DNA of 64,000 bases from Microbacterium sp. Marseille-Q6965 (GCF_946151065.1 NZ_CAMGZA010000001.1:62001-126000), one strand, 5' to 3'. Numbered from the stretch's first letter, positions 43,365 to 54,455 are shown. The notes: a model not told the origin generated them from the sequence alone. Translations and numbers: made by a program.

Positions 43365-43706
43365 ATGCGCGCCCTGGCCCATCCCTCTCGCGACTCGATC
43401 ACGCTTCCGGTCGTGCTTTCGGCGCTCTCCGACCCGATCCGGCTCGACGTCGTCCGGCAGCTCGCGGCATCGGGCGGGGTGGTGTGCGGTCAGTTCGACG
43501 CGTTGGAGAAGGTCAGCATGTCGACGCTGTCCCACCACCTGAAGGTCCTTCGCGAGGCCGGGGTCATCCGCGTGGATCAGAAGGGCAGCTTCCGGCAGCA
43601 CGAGTTGCGCGCGACCGACCTGGAGACCCTGTTCCCCGGGGTGCTGCGGTCGATCGTGGCGACCTTCCACCTGGAGCTGACCGACACTGCTCAGCCCGCT
43701 GCGTGA
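43365..43706 (+). CDS. ArsR-type winged-helix transcriptional regulator
   Basis: A 113-residue regulator. LSALSDPIRLDVVRQLAASG is the typical ArsR helix 1-2 region, and MSTLSHHLKVLREAGVIRVD contains the recognition helix and the turn to the wing (QKGSFRQHELR). There is one cysteine (VVCGQF) but no CxxC metal site, so this is likely a non-metal sensor, as in many ArsR proteins beside MFS exporters. The ATG at 43365 is preceded by TATGCT and no Shine-Dalgarno site. Divergent from the exporter. Confidence 0.88.
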   Translation: MRALAHPSRDSITLPVVLSALSDPIRLDVVRQLAASGGVVCGQFDALEKVSMSTLSHHLKVLREAGVIRVDQKGSFRQHELRATDLETLFPGVLRSIVATFHLELTDTAQPAA

Positions 43707-43751
43707 CCACACTCCTCGGATGCGAGGCTGAGGCGTGTCGGCGGCCGCCGG

Positions 43752-43757
43752 TAGGCT
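43752..43757 (+). promoter_or_regulatory. Candidate -10 box for holA
   Basis: TAGGCT lies 7 bases before the ATG at 43765 with GGTGACC between; leaderless layout. Confidence 0.55.
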
Positions 43758-43764
43758 GGTGACC

Positions 43765-44814
43765 ATGGCCGCCGCATCCGCTCGATCCTCGTCGGGGCGC
43801 GGGGCGGCGAAGGGGACCGCGATCCCGCAGCTGCCGTGGCGCAAACCCCAGCCGGCGCCGATCGTGCTCGTGTCCGGGCCCGAAGAGGTGTGCGCCGAGC
43901 GCGCCATCGCCGGGATCCGGGACTATCTCAAGGCCGAGGATCCGGCGCTCGAGATCACCGACGTGCGTGCGGACGACTACGTCGCGGGAACGCTGCTCGG
44001 CGTGACATCGCCGTCGCTGTTCGGCGAGCCCCGCCTCGTGCGCGTGAGCGGCGTGGAGAAGTGCAGTGATGCGTTCCTTGCCGAGGCGCTCGCGTACATC
44101 GAGGCGCCTCAGGAGGGGGCCACGGTCATCCTCCGGCACACGGGCGCCAGCGTGCGCGGCAAGAAGCTGCTCGACGCGATCCGCGGGGGCACCGGCGGCG
44201 GGGTGGAGGTGCCGTGCCCCGCCATCAAGAACGACCGCGATCGCGAGTCGTTCGCCGCGGGGGAGTTCCAGCAGGCCGGGCGCCGCATCGCTCCGAAGGC
44301 GCTGCACGCGCTCACGCAGGCGTTCTCGGGAGATCTCACCGAGCTGGCGTCGGCATGCCAGCAGCTGATCCAAGATGTCGAGGGCGACATCACGGAGCAG
44401 ATCGTCAACCGCTACTATGGCGGCCGCGTGGAGACGAACTCGTTCGTCGTGGCCGACACCGCGATCGCCGGTCGCTACGGAGAGGCCTTATTGGCGCTCC
44501 GACACGCACTCGACTCGGGCGCCGACCCCGTGCCGCTCGTGGCGGCGTTCGCGATGAAGCTGCGCACCATGGCGCGCGTCGCCGGCCGGCGCGGCGCGTC
44601 GCGGCAGATCGCCCAGGAGCTGAAGATGGCCGACTGGCAGGTGGATCGCGCCCGCCGCGACCTGCAGGCCGGGTGGAGCGAGCGCACCCTCGGGCTGGCG
44701 ATCCAGGCGATCGCGCGGGCCGACGCCGAGGTGAAGGGCGCCTCGCGTGACCCGGTCTTCGCGCTCGAGCGCATGGTCACCGTCGTCGCCACACGCCGCC
44801 CCTTCGGCACGTGA
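43765..44814 (+). CDS. holA: DNA polymerase III delta subunit
   Basis: A 349-residue clamp-loader subunit. PAPIVLVSGPEEVCAERAI near 30-48 begins the RecA-like domain I, followed by DVRADDYVAGTLLGVTSPSLF and a FGEPRLVRV stretch. The helical collar domain contains VETNSFVVADTAIAGRYGEAL and ends WQVDRARRDLQAGWSERTLG. It opens the beta clamp during loading at the replication fork. ATG at 43765; the first 25 residues are a Ser/Ala-rich extension. It is followed by rpsT in convergent orientation, as in many actinobacteria. Confidence 0.93.
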   Translation: MAAASARSSSGRGAAKGTAIPQLPWRKPQPAPIVLVSGPEEVCAERAIAGIRDYLKAEDPALEITDVRADDYVAGTLLGVTSPSLFGEPRLVRVSGVEKCSDAFLAEALAYIEAPQEGATVILRHTGASVRGKKLLDAIRGGTGGGVEVPCPAIKNDRDRESFAAGEFQQAGRRIAPKALHALTQAFSGDLTELASACQQLIQDVEGDITEQIVNRYYGGRVETNSFVVADTAIAGRYGEALLALRHALDSGADPVPLVAAFAMKLRTMARVAGRRGASRQIAQELKMADWQVDRARRDLQAGWSERTLGLAIQAIARADAEVKGASRDPVFALERMVTVVATRRPFGT

Positions 44815-44910
44815 GCGCGGCGCGCTCGCGGTCCGTCTCGCGCCCTCGGTGACGTACCCTTCGCCACGAGGACGACAGATCGAAGGGGGCAGCCGGCCCG
44901 GCAACGCGAA

Positions 44911-44936
44911 AGGCCCGCCCCCTGCGGGACGGGCCT
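44911..44936 (-). terminator. Terminator hairpin for rpsT
   Basis: AGGCCCG (44911-44917) and CGGGCCT (44930-44936) pair, with a second short CCC/GGG helix inside. Read on the minus strand the hairpin follows the rpsT stop by 15 bases and runs into TTTCGCG. The T-run is short, so termination strength is uncertain; it may also serve holA from the other side. Confidence 0.6.
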
Positions 44937-44951
44937 AGCGACGGGTCGGGC

Positions 44952-45212
44952 TCAGAGAGCGGCGACCTTCTTGGCGATCGCCGACTTGCGGTTCGCCGCC
45001 TGGTTCTTGTGGATGACGCCCTTGCTCACGGCCTTGTCGAGCTTCTTCGCGGCCTTGGTGTACGCGGCCAGAGCGGCGTCCTTGTCGCCGGCGGCCACGG
45101 CCTCGCGCGTCTTGCGGACGAGCGACTTCAGCTCGGTCTTGACGGCCTTGTTGCGCTCGCGCGCCTTCTCGTTGGTCTTGATGCGCTTGATCTGCGACTT
45201 GATGTTTGCCAC
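44952..45212 (-). CDS. rpsT: 30S ribosomal protein S20
   Basis: An 86-residue very basic three-helix protein. [20 protein letters not shown] is the canonical S20 N-terminus and [20 protein letters not shown] the conserved C-terminal helix. It binds 16S rRNA helices 9 and 44 early in small-subunit assembly. ATG at 45212, with the conserved family length, and AAAGTCC/GAAAG purines upstream. The gene stands alone with its own terminator. Confidence 0.98.
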   Translation of the reverse strand: MANIKSQIKRIKTNEKARERNKAVKTELKSLVRKTREAVAAGDKDAALAAYTKAAKKLDKAVSKGVIHKNQAANRKSAIAKKVAAL

Positions 45213-45327
45213 GTGTCGTAGGACTTTCGTTCAAAGGTGATTCGGATGTCGCCCCGCAACAGGAGAGGGATGTCGCGTGGCAAGTGTGGGTGGCCCCACA
45301 CGCAAGCCAAGGGTCGAGTCTAGCAGG

Positions 45328-46083
45328 TCATCGCTCGGCGCTCGGGAGCGCCACCCGGGCAGTGGCCGTCGCGATCGCCAGATCGAGTACCGCGTTGGCC
45401 ACGCGCGGGCGCATCACGGTCACGAGGTGCGTCGAGCGCCGGGCGAGCACGAGCTCGGCTCGCGGCACCAGACGCGTGAAGAGCCGCTCGTTGACGCGCA
45501 GCTGGTCCCATTCGCCGTTGACGAACCACACCGGCATGTTGCGCGCCTGAATGCGCGGCAGGGCGCGGAGCAGATCGACCTCGCCGAGGCTCGCGAGGGC
45601 TCGGTCCTCCTGCGTCAGCGAGTAGCCACCGGCCGCGAGGTCGAAGCGCGTCTCGTCGGGCAGCTGCAGATCGAGCGCGCGGTCGATCAGCCACCGGCCG
45701 CCCCCGGGCAGCCGGTTGAAGCCGCGTGCCATCAGGCGATACGCCCGCAGGCCGGCGCCGCGGGGGAGGGCGGTGCACGAGAACGCCACGAACGCCGCGA
45801 CGGGCGGCGCGGAGCCCCGGCGGCCGACGTACGAGGTCGACAGCAGGCCGCCGAGCGAGTGCCCGGCCAGCACGACCGGTCCCTGCTCCACGGCGCGGAC
45901 CACGGCGCGGTCGATGGAGGCGATCGCCTCCTCCAGCGACCACGTCTCGTCGATCCGCGATCCGTGACCGGGCAGATCGATGGCGTGCACCGCCAGGCCG
46001 CGCTGCTGCAGATGCGCGACCTGCGCGCGCCACATGGTCGCGGACGTCCGAATGCCGTGCACGAGGACGATCTGTGCGGACAT
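45328..46083 (-). CDS. Alpha/beta fold hydrolase (serine type)
   Basis: A 251-residue hydrolase. IVLVHGIRTSATMW near residues 5-18 forms the oxyanion hole; VLAGHSLGGLLS near 71-82 gives the serine nucleophile; NGEWDQLRV near 191 supplies the acid and RRSTHLVTVMRP near 216 the histidine. The cap region is 105-175. No signal peptide. ATG at 46083, 57 bases after the end of the double ATPase gene, on the same strand as the peptide importer; it may be the last gene of that unit and could act on an imported ester, but this is inference. Confidence 0.85.
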   Translation of the reverse strand: MSAQIVLVHGIRTSATMWRAQVAHLQQRGLAVHAIDLPGHGSRIDETWSLEEAIASIDRAVVRAVEQGPVVLAGHSLGGLLSTSYVGRRGSAPPVAAFVAFSCTALPRGAGLRAYRLMARGFNRLPGGGRWLIDRALDLQLPDETRFDLAAGGYSLTQEDRALASLGEVDLLRALPRIQARNMPVWFVNGEWDQLRVNERLFTRLVPRAELVLARRSTHLVTVMRPRVANAVLDLAIATATARVALPSAER

Positions 46084-46139
46084 CGCGGTCTCAGCCTCCG
46101 AGGGGACGGGCCCGCCGGCACGCCGGCGGACCAGTCACG

Positions 46140-47810
46140 CTACTGGGCGGACAGCAGCGCGCGGCGCGCCTCGCGGCGCTCGCGCTGCTCCGCCGGGTCG
46201 GGCACGGGCGCCGCCGCGAGCAGCCGCCGCGTGTACTCGGCCTGCGGGTGGTGGAGCACCCCCGTCGTGGAGCCGTGCTCCACCATGCGCCCGTCCTTCA
46301 TGACGAGCACCTGGTCGGCCAGCAGGTCGACGACCGCCAGATCGTGGCTGACGAAGAGGCACGCGAACGCGTACTCCTCCTGCAGCTCCTTGATCATGTC
46401 GAGCACCGCGGCCTGCACCGACACGTCGAGCGCCGAGGTGGGCTCGTCGGCGATCAGCAGTTCCGGCTTGAGCATGAGGGCTCTGGCGAGCGAGACGCGC
46501 TGCCGCTGACCGCCCGACAGCTCGTGCGGGTAGCGGTTGACGACGTCCCTCGGCAGGCGCACGGCGTCGAGCAGCTCGTGGGCGCGCGCCAGCCGTGAGG
46601 CCCGGCTGCCGACCTTGTGGATGATCATCGGCTCCATCAGCACGTCGCCGATGGGGAAGCGCGGGTCGAGCGAGGCGGCGGGGTCCTGGAACACCACGCC
46701 GATGCGGCGCCGCACGGCCTTCGCGCGCCGGCGGGAGATCGCCGCGAGGTCCTCGCCGTGCACGGCGAGGGTGCCGGACGCGACGGGGATGAGGCCGAGC
46801 ACCGCCTTGGCGATCGTCGACTTGCCCGATCCGGACTCGCCCACGACGCCGAGGATCTCGTTCTTCGCCAGGTCGAACGAGACCTCCTCCACCGCGCGGA
46901 AACGCTTGCCGCGCATCTGGTACTCGATGACGAGATCGCGGGCCTCGAGCACGAGCTCTCGGCCGGGTGCGGCGGTCTCCTCGCCGTGTCCCGCAGTGAG
47001 CTCGACGTGCTCGAGCCGTGGCACGGCCGCCAGCAGCTTCTTCGTGTAGGGGTGCTGCGGGTCGGTCAGCACGTCCTGCACGGGCCCGGTCTCGACCAGT
47101 GTGCCGCGGAACATCACGGCGACCCGGTCGGCCAGATCCGCCACCACGCCCATGTTGTGCGTGATGAGCAGGATGCCGGAGTCCAGCTCGTCCTTCAGGC
47201 TGCGCAGCAGGTCGAGGATCTCGGCCTGCACCGTCACGTCGAGGGCGGTCGTCGGCTCGTCGGCGATGATCACCTTCGGCCGCAGCGAGATGGCGATCGC
47301 GATCACGATGCGCTGACGCTGACCGCCAGAGAACTGGTGCGGGTACTGCTTGACGCGCTTCTCCGGGTCGGGGATGCCCACGAGGCGCAGCAGCTCGACG
47401 GCCCGATCGCGCGCGTCGGCGCCGTACGCCACGTCGTGCAGCTCGAACGTCTCGACCAGCTGCTTCTCGATCGAGAGCACCGGGTTGAGGGCCGTCATGG
47501 GCTCCTGGAAGATCATCGCGATCTCGGTGGCGCGCATGGTGCGCACCTTCTCCTCGTCCAGGCCCACCACGTTCACGCCGCCGACCCGTGCCTCGCCCGT
47601 CACGCGGGCGTTGCCGGGCAGCAGGCCCATGGCGGCCGTGGAGGTGACCGACTTGCCGGAACCCGACTCGCCCACGAGCGCGACGACCTCGCCGGGCCGG
47701 ACGTCCAGCGTCAGGCCCTTCACGGCGTGCACCTCGCCCGACTCGGTGGCGAAGCGCACGTTGAGGTCGGTGAAGCTCAGTGCGGGGGCGGCGGTCTCGT
47801 TGACGCTCAT
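46140..47810 (-). CDS. Peptide/oligosaccharide-type ABC importer, double ATP-binding protein
   Basis: A 556-residue fusion of two ATPase domains, equivalent to DppD-DppF. Domain 1 (about 8-265) has Walker A GESGSGKS, signature FSGGQRQR and Walker B VIIADEPTTALD. Domain 2 (about 290-530) has GESGSGKS, LSGGQRQR and LLIADEPTSALD. Each domain ends in the oligopeptide-family tail (PQHPYTKKLLAAVP and PQAEYTRRLLAAAP). It powers the importer whose permeases lie directly upstream. ATG at 47810 overlaps the preceding permease stop by four bases. Fused ATPases of this kind are common in Micrococcales. Confidence 0.95.
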   Translation of the reverse strand: MSVNETAAPALSFTDLNVRFATESGEVHAVKGLTLDVRPGEVVALVGESGSGKSVTSTAAMGLLPGNARVTGEARVGGVNVVGLDEEKVRTMRATEIAMIFQEPMTALNPVLSIEKQLVETFELHDVAYGADARDRAVELLRLVGIPDPEKRVKQYPHQFSGGQRQRIVIAIAISLRPKVIIADEPTTALDVTVQAEILDLLRSLKDELDSGILLITHNMGVVADLADRVAVMFRGTLVETGPVQDVLTDPQHPYTKKLLAAVPRLEHVELTAGHGEETAAPGRELVLEARDLVIEYQMRGKRFRAVEEVSFDLAKNEILGVVGESGSGKSTIAKAVLGLIPVASGTLAVHGEDLAAISRRRAKAVRRRIGVVFQDPAASLDPRFPIGDVLMEPMIIHKVGSRASRLARAHELLDAVRLPRDVVNRYPHELSGGQRQRVSLARALMLKPELLIADEPTSALDVSVQAAVLDMIKELQEEYAFACLFVSHDLAVVDLLADQVLVMKDGRMVEHGSTTGVLHHPQAEYTRRLLAAAPVPDPAEQRERREARRALLSAQ

Positions 47811-48955
47811 CGGCGTGCTCCTGCCTCGATGCCGGCCTCCATGTCGGGGGCGGCGGGGTTGCTCGGTCCGGCGGGCAGCGCGGGGGCACCGCCGTCCTTG
47901 CGCGAGAAGGCGAACAGCCCGGCGCGCTTGATGCGCTGACCCTGGCGGGGATCGAACGCGTCGCGCAGTCCGTCGCCCAGGAAGTTCACGCACAGCGCGA
48001 TGACGAGGATGATCCCGCCCGGCCACCAGAACAGCCACGGGCGGTTGGTGAACGCCCCCTGGTACTGGCTGATCAGCAGGCCGAGCGAGGTCTCGGGCGG
48101 CTGCACGCCGAACCCGAGGTACGACAGCGAGCTCTCCAGCAGGATCGCGTTGGCGATCGCGAACGTCGCGTTCACGATGATCACGCCGACCGTGTTCGGC
48201 AGCAGGTGGTTGAAGATCACCCGCGTCGGACCGGCTCCCATCGACTGCGCGGCGGCGACGAACTCGCGCTCGCGCAGCGAGAGGATCTCGCCGCGCACGA
48301 GGCGGGCCAGGCCCGTCCACGACACCGCGCCCAGCACGAGCGCGAGGATGAACACGGAGTCGCCGATGTTGCCGGCGATCTTTCCCAGCACGGCGGCCAG
48401 CGCCAGCAGCGGGATCACGATGAACACGTCGGTGATGCGCATCAGGATCGAGTCGGTCTTGCCACGGAAGTAGCCGGCGACGGCGCCGACGACCGCGCCG
48501 ATGAAGGTCGAGATCAGGCCGACGACGATGCCGATGATGATGGAGCGCTGGGCGCCCGTCATCACGAGCGCGAAGTAGTCCTTGCCGGTGCTCTCCTGGC
48601 CGAACGGGTGCTCGCCCAGGTGGATCCCGTCGCCGCCCAGCCAGGTCGGGATGAGGCTCAGCGTCGGGGCGCCGCCGTTGACGACCTCGCCGGCGTAGAG
48701 GTAGCTCTTGCCCCACCAGCCCGGAAGACCGAGGAATCCGACGGAGCTGAACGAGACGACCACGATGATCGCGAGCACGACGAGCGAGACCATCGCCGGC
48801 TTGTGCCGGAAGAACCGGCGGCGCACCAGCTGGCCCTGTGAGAGCGGCTTGGTGGTCCGCTTGAGCAGGGCGGCGTCCTCGGCCTCCGCGAGGTCGTAGA
48901 TGTCCGTCGACGTCACGGGGCGTGACTCGTGGGGGGCGATGTTGTCGGTGCTCAT
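47807..48955 (-). CDS. Peptide-type ABC importer permease (DppC-like)
   Basis: A 382-residue membrane permease. A cytoplasmic N-terminus of 55 residues precedes the first helix (PAMVSLVVLAIIVVVSF). The periplasmic loop (GGNG-like HLGEHPFGQESTGKDYFAL) is typical of DppC/OppC. The permease core has five helices and the EAA loop REREFVAAAQSMGAGPTRVI near 240, which contacts the ATPase. The last 45 residues are an Ala/Pro-rich cytoplasmic tail. GTG/ATG coupling: its start overlaps the stop of the upstream permease by four bases. Confidence 0.94.
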   Translation of the reverse strand: MSTDNIAPHESRPVTSTDIYDLAEAEDAALLKRTTKPLSQGQLVRRRFFRHKPAMVSLVVLAIIVVVSFSSVGFLGLPGWWGKSYLYAGEVVNGGAPTLSLIPTWLGGDGIHLGEHPFGQESTGKDYFALVMTGAQRSIIIGIVVGLISTFIGAVVGAVAGYFRGKTDSILMRITDVFIVIPLLALAAVLGKIAGNIGDSVFILALVLGAVSWTGLARLVRGEILSLREREFVAAAQSMGAGPTRVIFNHLLPNTVGVIIVNATFAIANAILLESSLSYLGFGVQPPETSLGLLISQYQGAFTNRPWLFWWPGGIILVIALCVNFLGDGLRDAFDPRQGQRIKRAGLFAFSRKDGGAPALPAGPSNPAAPDMEAGIEAGARR

Positions 48956-50472
48956 ACCCTGATCCTCGGGTCCAGAACGGCGTAGAAGATGTCGGCCAGC
49001 ATGTTGAACACGATGGCCGCGAGCCCGGTGACGAGGAAGAACGCCATCACGGGCGCCGGGTCGACCTGGTCGAGACCGGTGCGGAACAGATCACCCATGC
49101 CCTTCCAGCCGAACACCGTCTCGGTCACGACGGCACCGCCGATGAGGCCGGCGAAGTCGAAGGCGGCGATCGTGGCGATCGGGATGAGGGCGTTGCGCAG
49201 CGCGTGGCGGAAGACGACGACGCGCTCCGGCGCGCCCTTCGCGCGGGCCGTGCGGATGAAGTCCTGGCGGTTGACCTCGAGCATCGAGCTGCGCGTGTAC
49301 CGGCTGTAGCTGGCGAGCGAGATGACGGTGAGGATGAGCGTCGGCAGCATCAGCTGCGTCGCGTGGTCGAGCAGGACCTCCCAGAACGTGCCGTCGAAGT
49401 TGGGCGTGTGCGAGCCGATCGTCGAGATCGGGCGCGGCTTCGCCGAGAGGAAGTCGGGCCAGGTGCGGAAGATGTGGTCGACCACCGTCAGACCGGCACC
49501 GATCAGGCCGGTCGCGATGCTCGCGCCGATCGCCACGTTGCGATAGCGCCCACCCATGAAGCGGCCGATCGCCCACGGCACGGCCACCGCGAGGGCGAGG
49601 CCGGCGATCAGGATCGGCCAGTTCATGTAGTAGATGAACACGTTCACCAGCGCGAACTGCATCACGATGACCAGTCCGGCGGTGATGAGGACCGGGTACA
49701 GCACCTGACGGTTCTGCAGGCCCACGCTCATCACGACGATGCTGAGGCCCGCCGCGACGGTGAGTACCGCGACACCGACCCAGCCCAGCTGCGGCTGGCG
49801 GAAGAAGTCGATCGCGAGCAGCACGGGGATGGCGACGGCGAAGAAGGCCGCCGTCACGCCGAAGGTGATGAGGCGCCGACGCATCGATCCCGCCAGGAAC
49901 ACCTGCATCAGGAATCCGGCGACGATCGCGATGAGGGCGATCTGCAGTGGTGAGAACTGGGGATCGCGCAACCAGTCGTTGTACCCGATCGCCAGGTACT
50001 CCTTGAAGAGCACCGCGGCCCAGAACACCGGCAGCGAGAAGAAGAGGAAGGTGAGGAAGGTCACCGAGTAGTCCAGGCCCGAGTACTGCCGCACGGCCGT
50101 CAGCACGCCGATGGCGATGCCCACGATGAGCGCGATCAGTGTGGCGAGGAACACGAGGCGCAGCGTCGAGCCGGCGGCCTGGCCGAGCAGCTCGGCGACG
50201 TCCTGGCCGTTGCGGTTCATGCCCAGGTCGCACTGGCCGATGACGCACTTGCCCACGCCGGCCAGCCACGTCAGGTACCGCTGGTACCAGGGCATGTCGA
50301 GGTTCATGTACTCGATGCGGCGCTCGATGAGCAGCTCGCGGTTCTCCGCGTTGCTCTCGCGCAGGTCCCAGAGCGGGTCGCCCGAGTTGATGGCCAGCAC
50401 GTACATCAGCACGGAGGAGGCCAGCATGATGCCGACCGCCGCCGCGAGGCGCCGGAGGATGAATATCAGCAC
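48952..50472 (-). CDS. Peptide-type ABC importer permease (DppB-like) with a long membrane insertion
   Basis: A 506-residue permease where DppB/OppB proteins normally have 310-340 residues. The N-terminal part (1-160) is canonical: FILRRLAAAVGIMLASSVL and GLGMN-like CDLGMNRNGQDVAELL. Residues about 170-345 are an insertion with some six extra hydrophobic segments (about 175-195, 203-222, 229-249, 258-280, 283-303, 312-330). The canonical core then resumes, with the EAA loop NRQDFIRTARAKGAPERVVV at 401-420 and a final DPRIRV. Start ATG at 50472. It follows the binding-protein gene after a strong hairpin. Confidence 0.93.
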   Translation of the reverse strand: MLIFILRRLAAAVGIMLASSVLMYVLAINSGDPLWDLRESNAENRELLIERRIEYMNLDMPWYQRYLTWLAGVGKCVIGQCDLGMNRNGQDVAELLGQAAGSTLRLVFLATLIALIVGIAIGVLTAVRQYSGLDYSVTFLTFLFFSLPVFWAAVLFKEYLAIGYNDWLRDPQFSPLQIALIAIVAGFLMQVFLAGSMRRRLITFGVTAAFFAVAIPVLLAIDFFRQPQLGWVGVAVLTVAAGLSIVVMSVGLQNRQVLYPVLITAGLVIVMQFALVNVFIYYMNWPILIAGLALAVAVPWAIGRFMGGRYRNVAIGASIATGLIGAGLTVVDHIFRTWPDFLSAKPRPISTIGSHTPNFDGTFWEVLLDHATQLMLPTLILTVISLASYSRYTRSSMLEVNRQDFIRTARAKGAPERVVVFRHALRNALIPIATIAAFDFAGLIGGAVVTETVFGWKGMGDLFRTGLDQVDPAPVMAFFLVTGLAAIVFNMLADIFYAVLDPRIRV

Positions 50473-50540
50473 GTTAGTGGATTCCTTGTTTCAGCGGCCC
50501 GGGGCGCTCGCGAGAGGCGGAATACCGGGGGCCTTCACGG

Positions 50541-50577
50541 GTGTGTGGCCCGGCTCTCGAGGAGCCGGGCCACACAC
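50541..50577 (-). repeat. 16-bp perfect hairpin between binding-protein and permease genes
   Basis: GTGTGTGGCCCGGCTC (50541-50556) and GAGCCGGGCCACACAC (50562-50577) pair perfectly around a 5-base loop. It lies 19 bases after the binding-protein stop on the minus strand. There is no T-run, so it looks like an mRNA-stabilising or partial-termination stem that keeps binding protein in excess over the membrane subunits. Confidence 0.75.
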
Positions 50578-50596
50578 CGGAGGTCAGGCGGTCAGA

Positions 50597-52330
50597 TCAC
50601 TCCGCGCGCGACCAGCTGTACGCGTTCCAGCTGATGCCGCTCTGGGTCGCCGTCTGCACGACGCCCTCGATGTCGGAGGCCGCGGCGTCCACGCCCGGGT
50701 GGGCGAAGACCGGGATGCCGTAGAGGTCCTCCCACAGCAGGCGCTCGATCACCTTGGTCTGCTCGAGGTGCACGCTCTCGTCGAGCGTGGAGACGAGCGT
50801 CTCGTAGGCGGCGTCGACCTCGGGGTTCGAGTACTGGCCGTAGTTCTGCGGCTTGCCCGTGGCGTAGATGTTCTGGCCCGAGGTGATCTGGCCCGAACCG
50901 GCCCACGCGAACAGCGCGACCTCGTAGTCACCGCGCTCCTGCGTGCCGCCCGGTGCGAAGAAGTCCTCGTTGCCGGCGTCGACGATGTTGAAGCCCGCCT
51001 GGTCGCACGACGACTTGATCATCGCGACCTGGTCGCTGCGGCGCGGGTTCGGGGCCGAGTAGCCGATGCGAACCTCGGCACCGGTGGCGCCCTGTGCCTC
51101 GACGATCGCCTTGGCGCCCTCAATGTCGACCTCGTCGTACTGGCCGTCGTAGGCCGCGTCGACGACCTCCTCATAGGTCTCCTGGAAGGGGAACACCTCG
51201 CGGGCGTTCATGACCTGCGCCTCGGGGTCGATCGGCTTGATGAGGTTGTCGACGATCTGCTGGCGCGGCACGCACATGGCGAACGCCTTGCGCAGCTCCA
51301 GGTTGTCGGCGAACAGCGAGCCCTCGACGAAGTTGAAGTCCAGGTGCTCCCACGTCAGCGTCTCGCGCGTGAGGACCTCGACCGAGTCGCCGATGTCCTC
51401 GAGCTGCGCGATCGTGTCGACGGTCGGCTGCGGCTGGATGACGTCCACGTCGCCGTTCTCCAGCGCCTGCGGCATCTGGTCCTGGGCGATGAAGCGGAAG
51501 ATGACCTCGTCGTTCTGCGGGGCCAGCTGCTCGCCGTAGTACTCCTCGTTGGCGACGAGCGTGACCGACTCGCCGGCGCTCCACGAGCTCAGCTTGTAGG
51601 GACCCGACGACGGGATGAGGGCCTCATCGGGGAGGGTGCCCGGGTCGGTGTGCCATCCGGTGTTCCAGAACTCGGCGGCCGGGGCGAGCGTCTCGGCGTC
51701 CGCCTCGAGGATCGCCGTGGTCAGCTCCTCGACGCTCAGGCCGGCCTGCTCCGCGACGACGTGCGCCGGGTGCGTCAGCCAGGTCTGGATCTGCCAGTCG
51801 GGGTCGGGGGCGGCGAACTCGACCGTGAAGGTCTTGCCGTCCGGCTCGCCCTGCGGGCCGGCCGGAACCGTGTTGCCGAGGTCCTGCGAGACCGAGTTGA
51901 ACAGCGGGGCGTCGCCCGAGGCGATGTTGGGGTTCTGCACGCCCCACGCGAGGATGACATCCGCGACCGTGATGGGAGTTCCGTCCGACCAGACAGCGTC
52001 GTCGTTGATCGTGTACTCGATCACCAGCGGGTCCTCGGAGACGAGCTCGTAGGAGCCGAGGTCCTCGTTCGGGATGACTTCGCCGTCAGGCCCGAAGTAG
52101 CTGAAGCCCACCTGCGTCAGGTCGGTGATCGCCGAGTTGTAGGTGCTGTAGGTCTCGGGGGTGAAACCGTTGTAGCTGATGAAGTCGTTGGGCCCCACCG
52201 TGACGCCGATCGTCTGGCTGGTCGTGCCGCCGTCGCCGCCATCGCCGGTGTCAGCGGGGGCGCAGCCCGTCAGGGCCAGGCCGAGTGCGGCCGCAGCGGC
52301 CACTCCCGCGTAGATACGTCGCAGACGCAT
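50597..52330 (-). CDS. Peptide-type ABC importer substrate-binding lipoprotein (SBP family 5)
   Basis: A 577-residue lipoprotein. The signal peptide ends in the lipobox LTGC with Cys22 as the lipidated residue, followed by an acidic Gly linker. The family-5 fold starts near 40; typical stretches are DDAVWSDGTPITVADVILAW near 110-130, SSGPYKLSSWSAGESVTLV near 240, RKAFAMCVPRQQIVDNLI near 355, and a late YGIPVFAHPG. It captures oligopeptides or similar ligands outside the membrane and delivers them to the two permeases. ATG at 52330 with AGGAGAAGGA just upstream. First gene of the operon; the 270 bases before it, shared with lepA, hold the promoters. Confidence 0.95.
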   Translation of the reverse strand: MRLRRIYAGVAAAAALGLALTGCAPADTGDGGDGGTTSQTIGVTVGPNDFISYNGFTPETYSTYNSAITDLTQVGFSYFGPDGEVIPNEDLGSYELVSEDPLVIEYTINDDAVWSDGTPITVADVILAWGVQNPNIASGDAPLFNSVSQDLGNTVPAGPQGEPDGKTFTVEFAAPDPDWQIQTWLTHPAHVVAEQAGLSVEELTTAILEADAETLAPAAEFWNTGWHTDPGTLPDEALIPSSGPYKLSSWSAGESVTLVANEEYYGEQLAPQNDEVIFRFIAQDQMPQALENGDVDVIQPQPTVDTIAQLEDIGDSVEVLTRETLTWEHLDFNFVEGSLFADNLELRKAFAMCVPRQQIVDNLIKPIDPEAQVMNAREVFPFQETYEEVVDAAYDGQYDEVDIEGAKAIVEAQGATGAEVRIGYSAPNPRRSDQVAMIKSSCDQAGFNIVDAGNEDFFAPGGTQERGDYEVALFAWAGSGQITSGQNIYATGKPQNYGQYSNPEVDAAYETLVSTLDESVHLEQTKVIERLLWEDLYGIPVFAHPGVDAAASDIEGVVQTATQSGISWNAYSWSRAE

Positions 52331-52585
52331 TCCTTCTCCTTGTGTTCGTGTGTGCACGGGGACGTGACTGGTGCTCCGGTCACTGCCGTATTCCGGACGA
52401 CTGGTGCCGGATAGACAGTCACTCTCACACACCGAATGTTCCGGGGATGTTACGGAGTCGTACTTCGTGAGGAAACCGTGACCAACATCTGTTGAGCATT
52501 CCGCCGCGTCTGAGTGGCCCACGCCGGCGGAATCTGAGCGATCTGCTCGGAGCGGCGGGCGCATTATGGCGGTGGGTGCGCAACG

Positions 52586-52591
52586 TAGAAT
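52586..52591 (+). promoter_or_regulatory. Candidate -10 box for lepA
   Basis: TAGAAT lies 9 bases before the lepA ATG at 52601. No Shine-Dalgarno sequence lies between, so the leader is at most two or three bases. The rest of the 270-base divergent region (52331-52600) shows no gene and no clear -35 element. Confidence 0.5.
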
Positions 52592-52600
52592 CGGACGAAC

Positions 52601-54448
<1,848 letters not shown>

Positions 54449-54455
54449 GCGCGGT

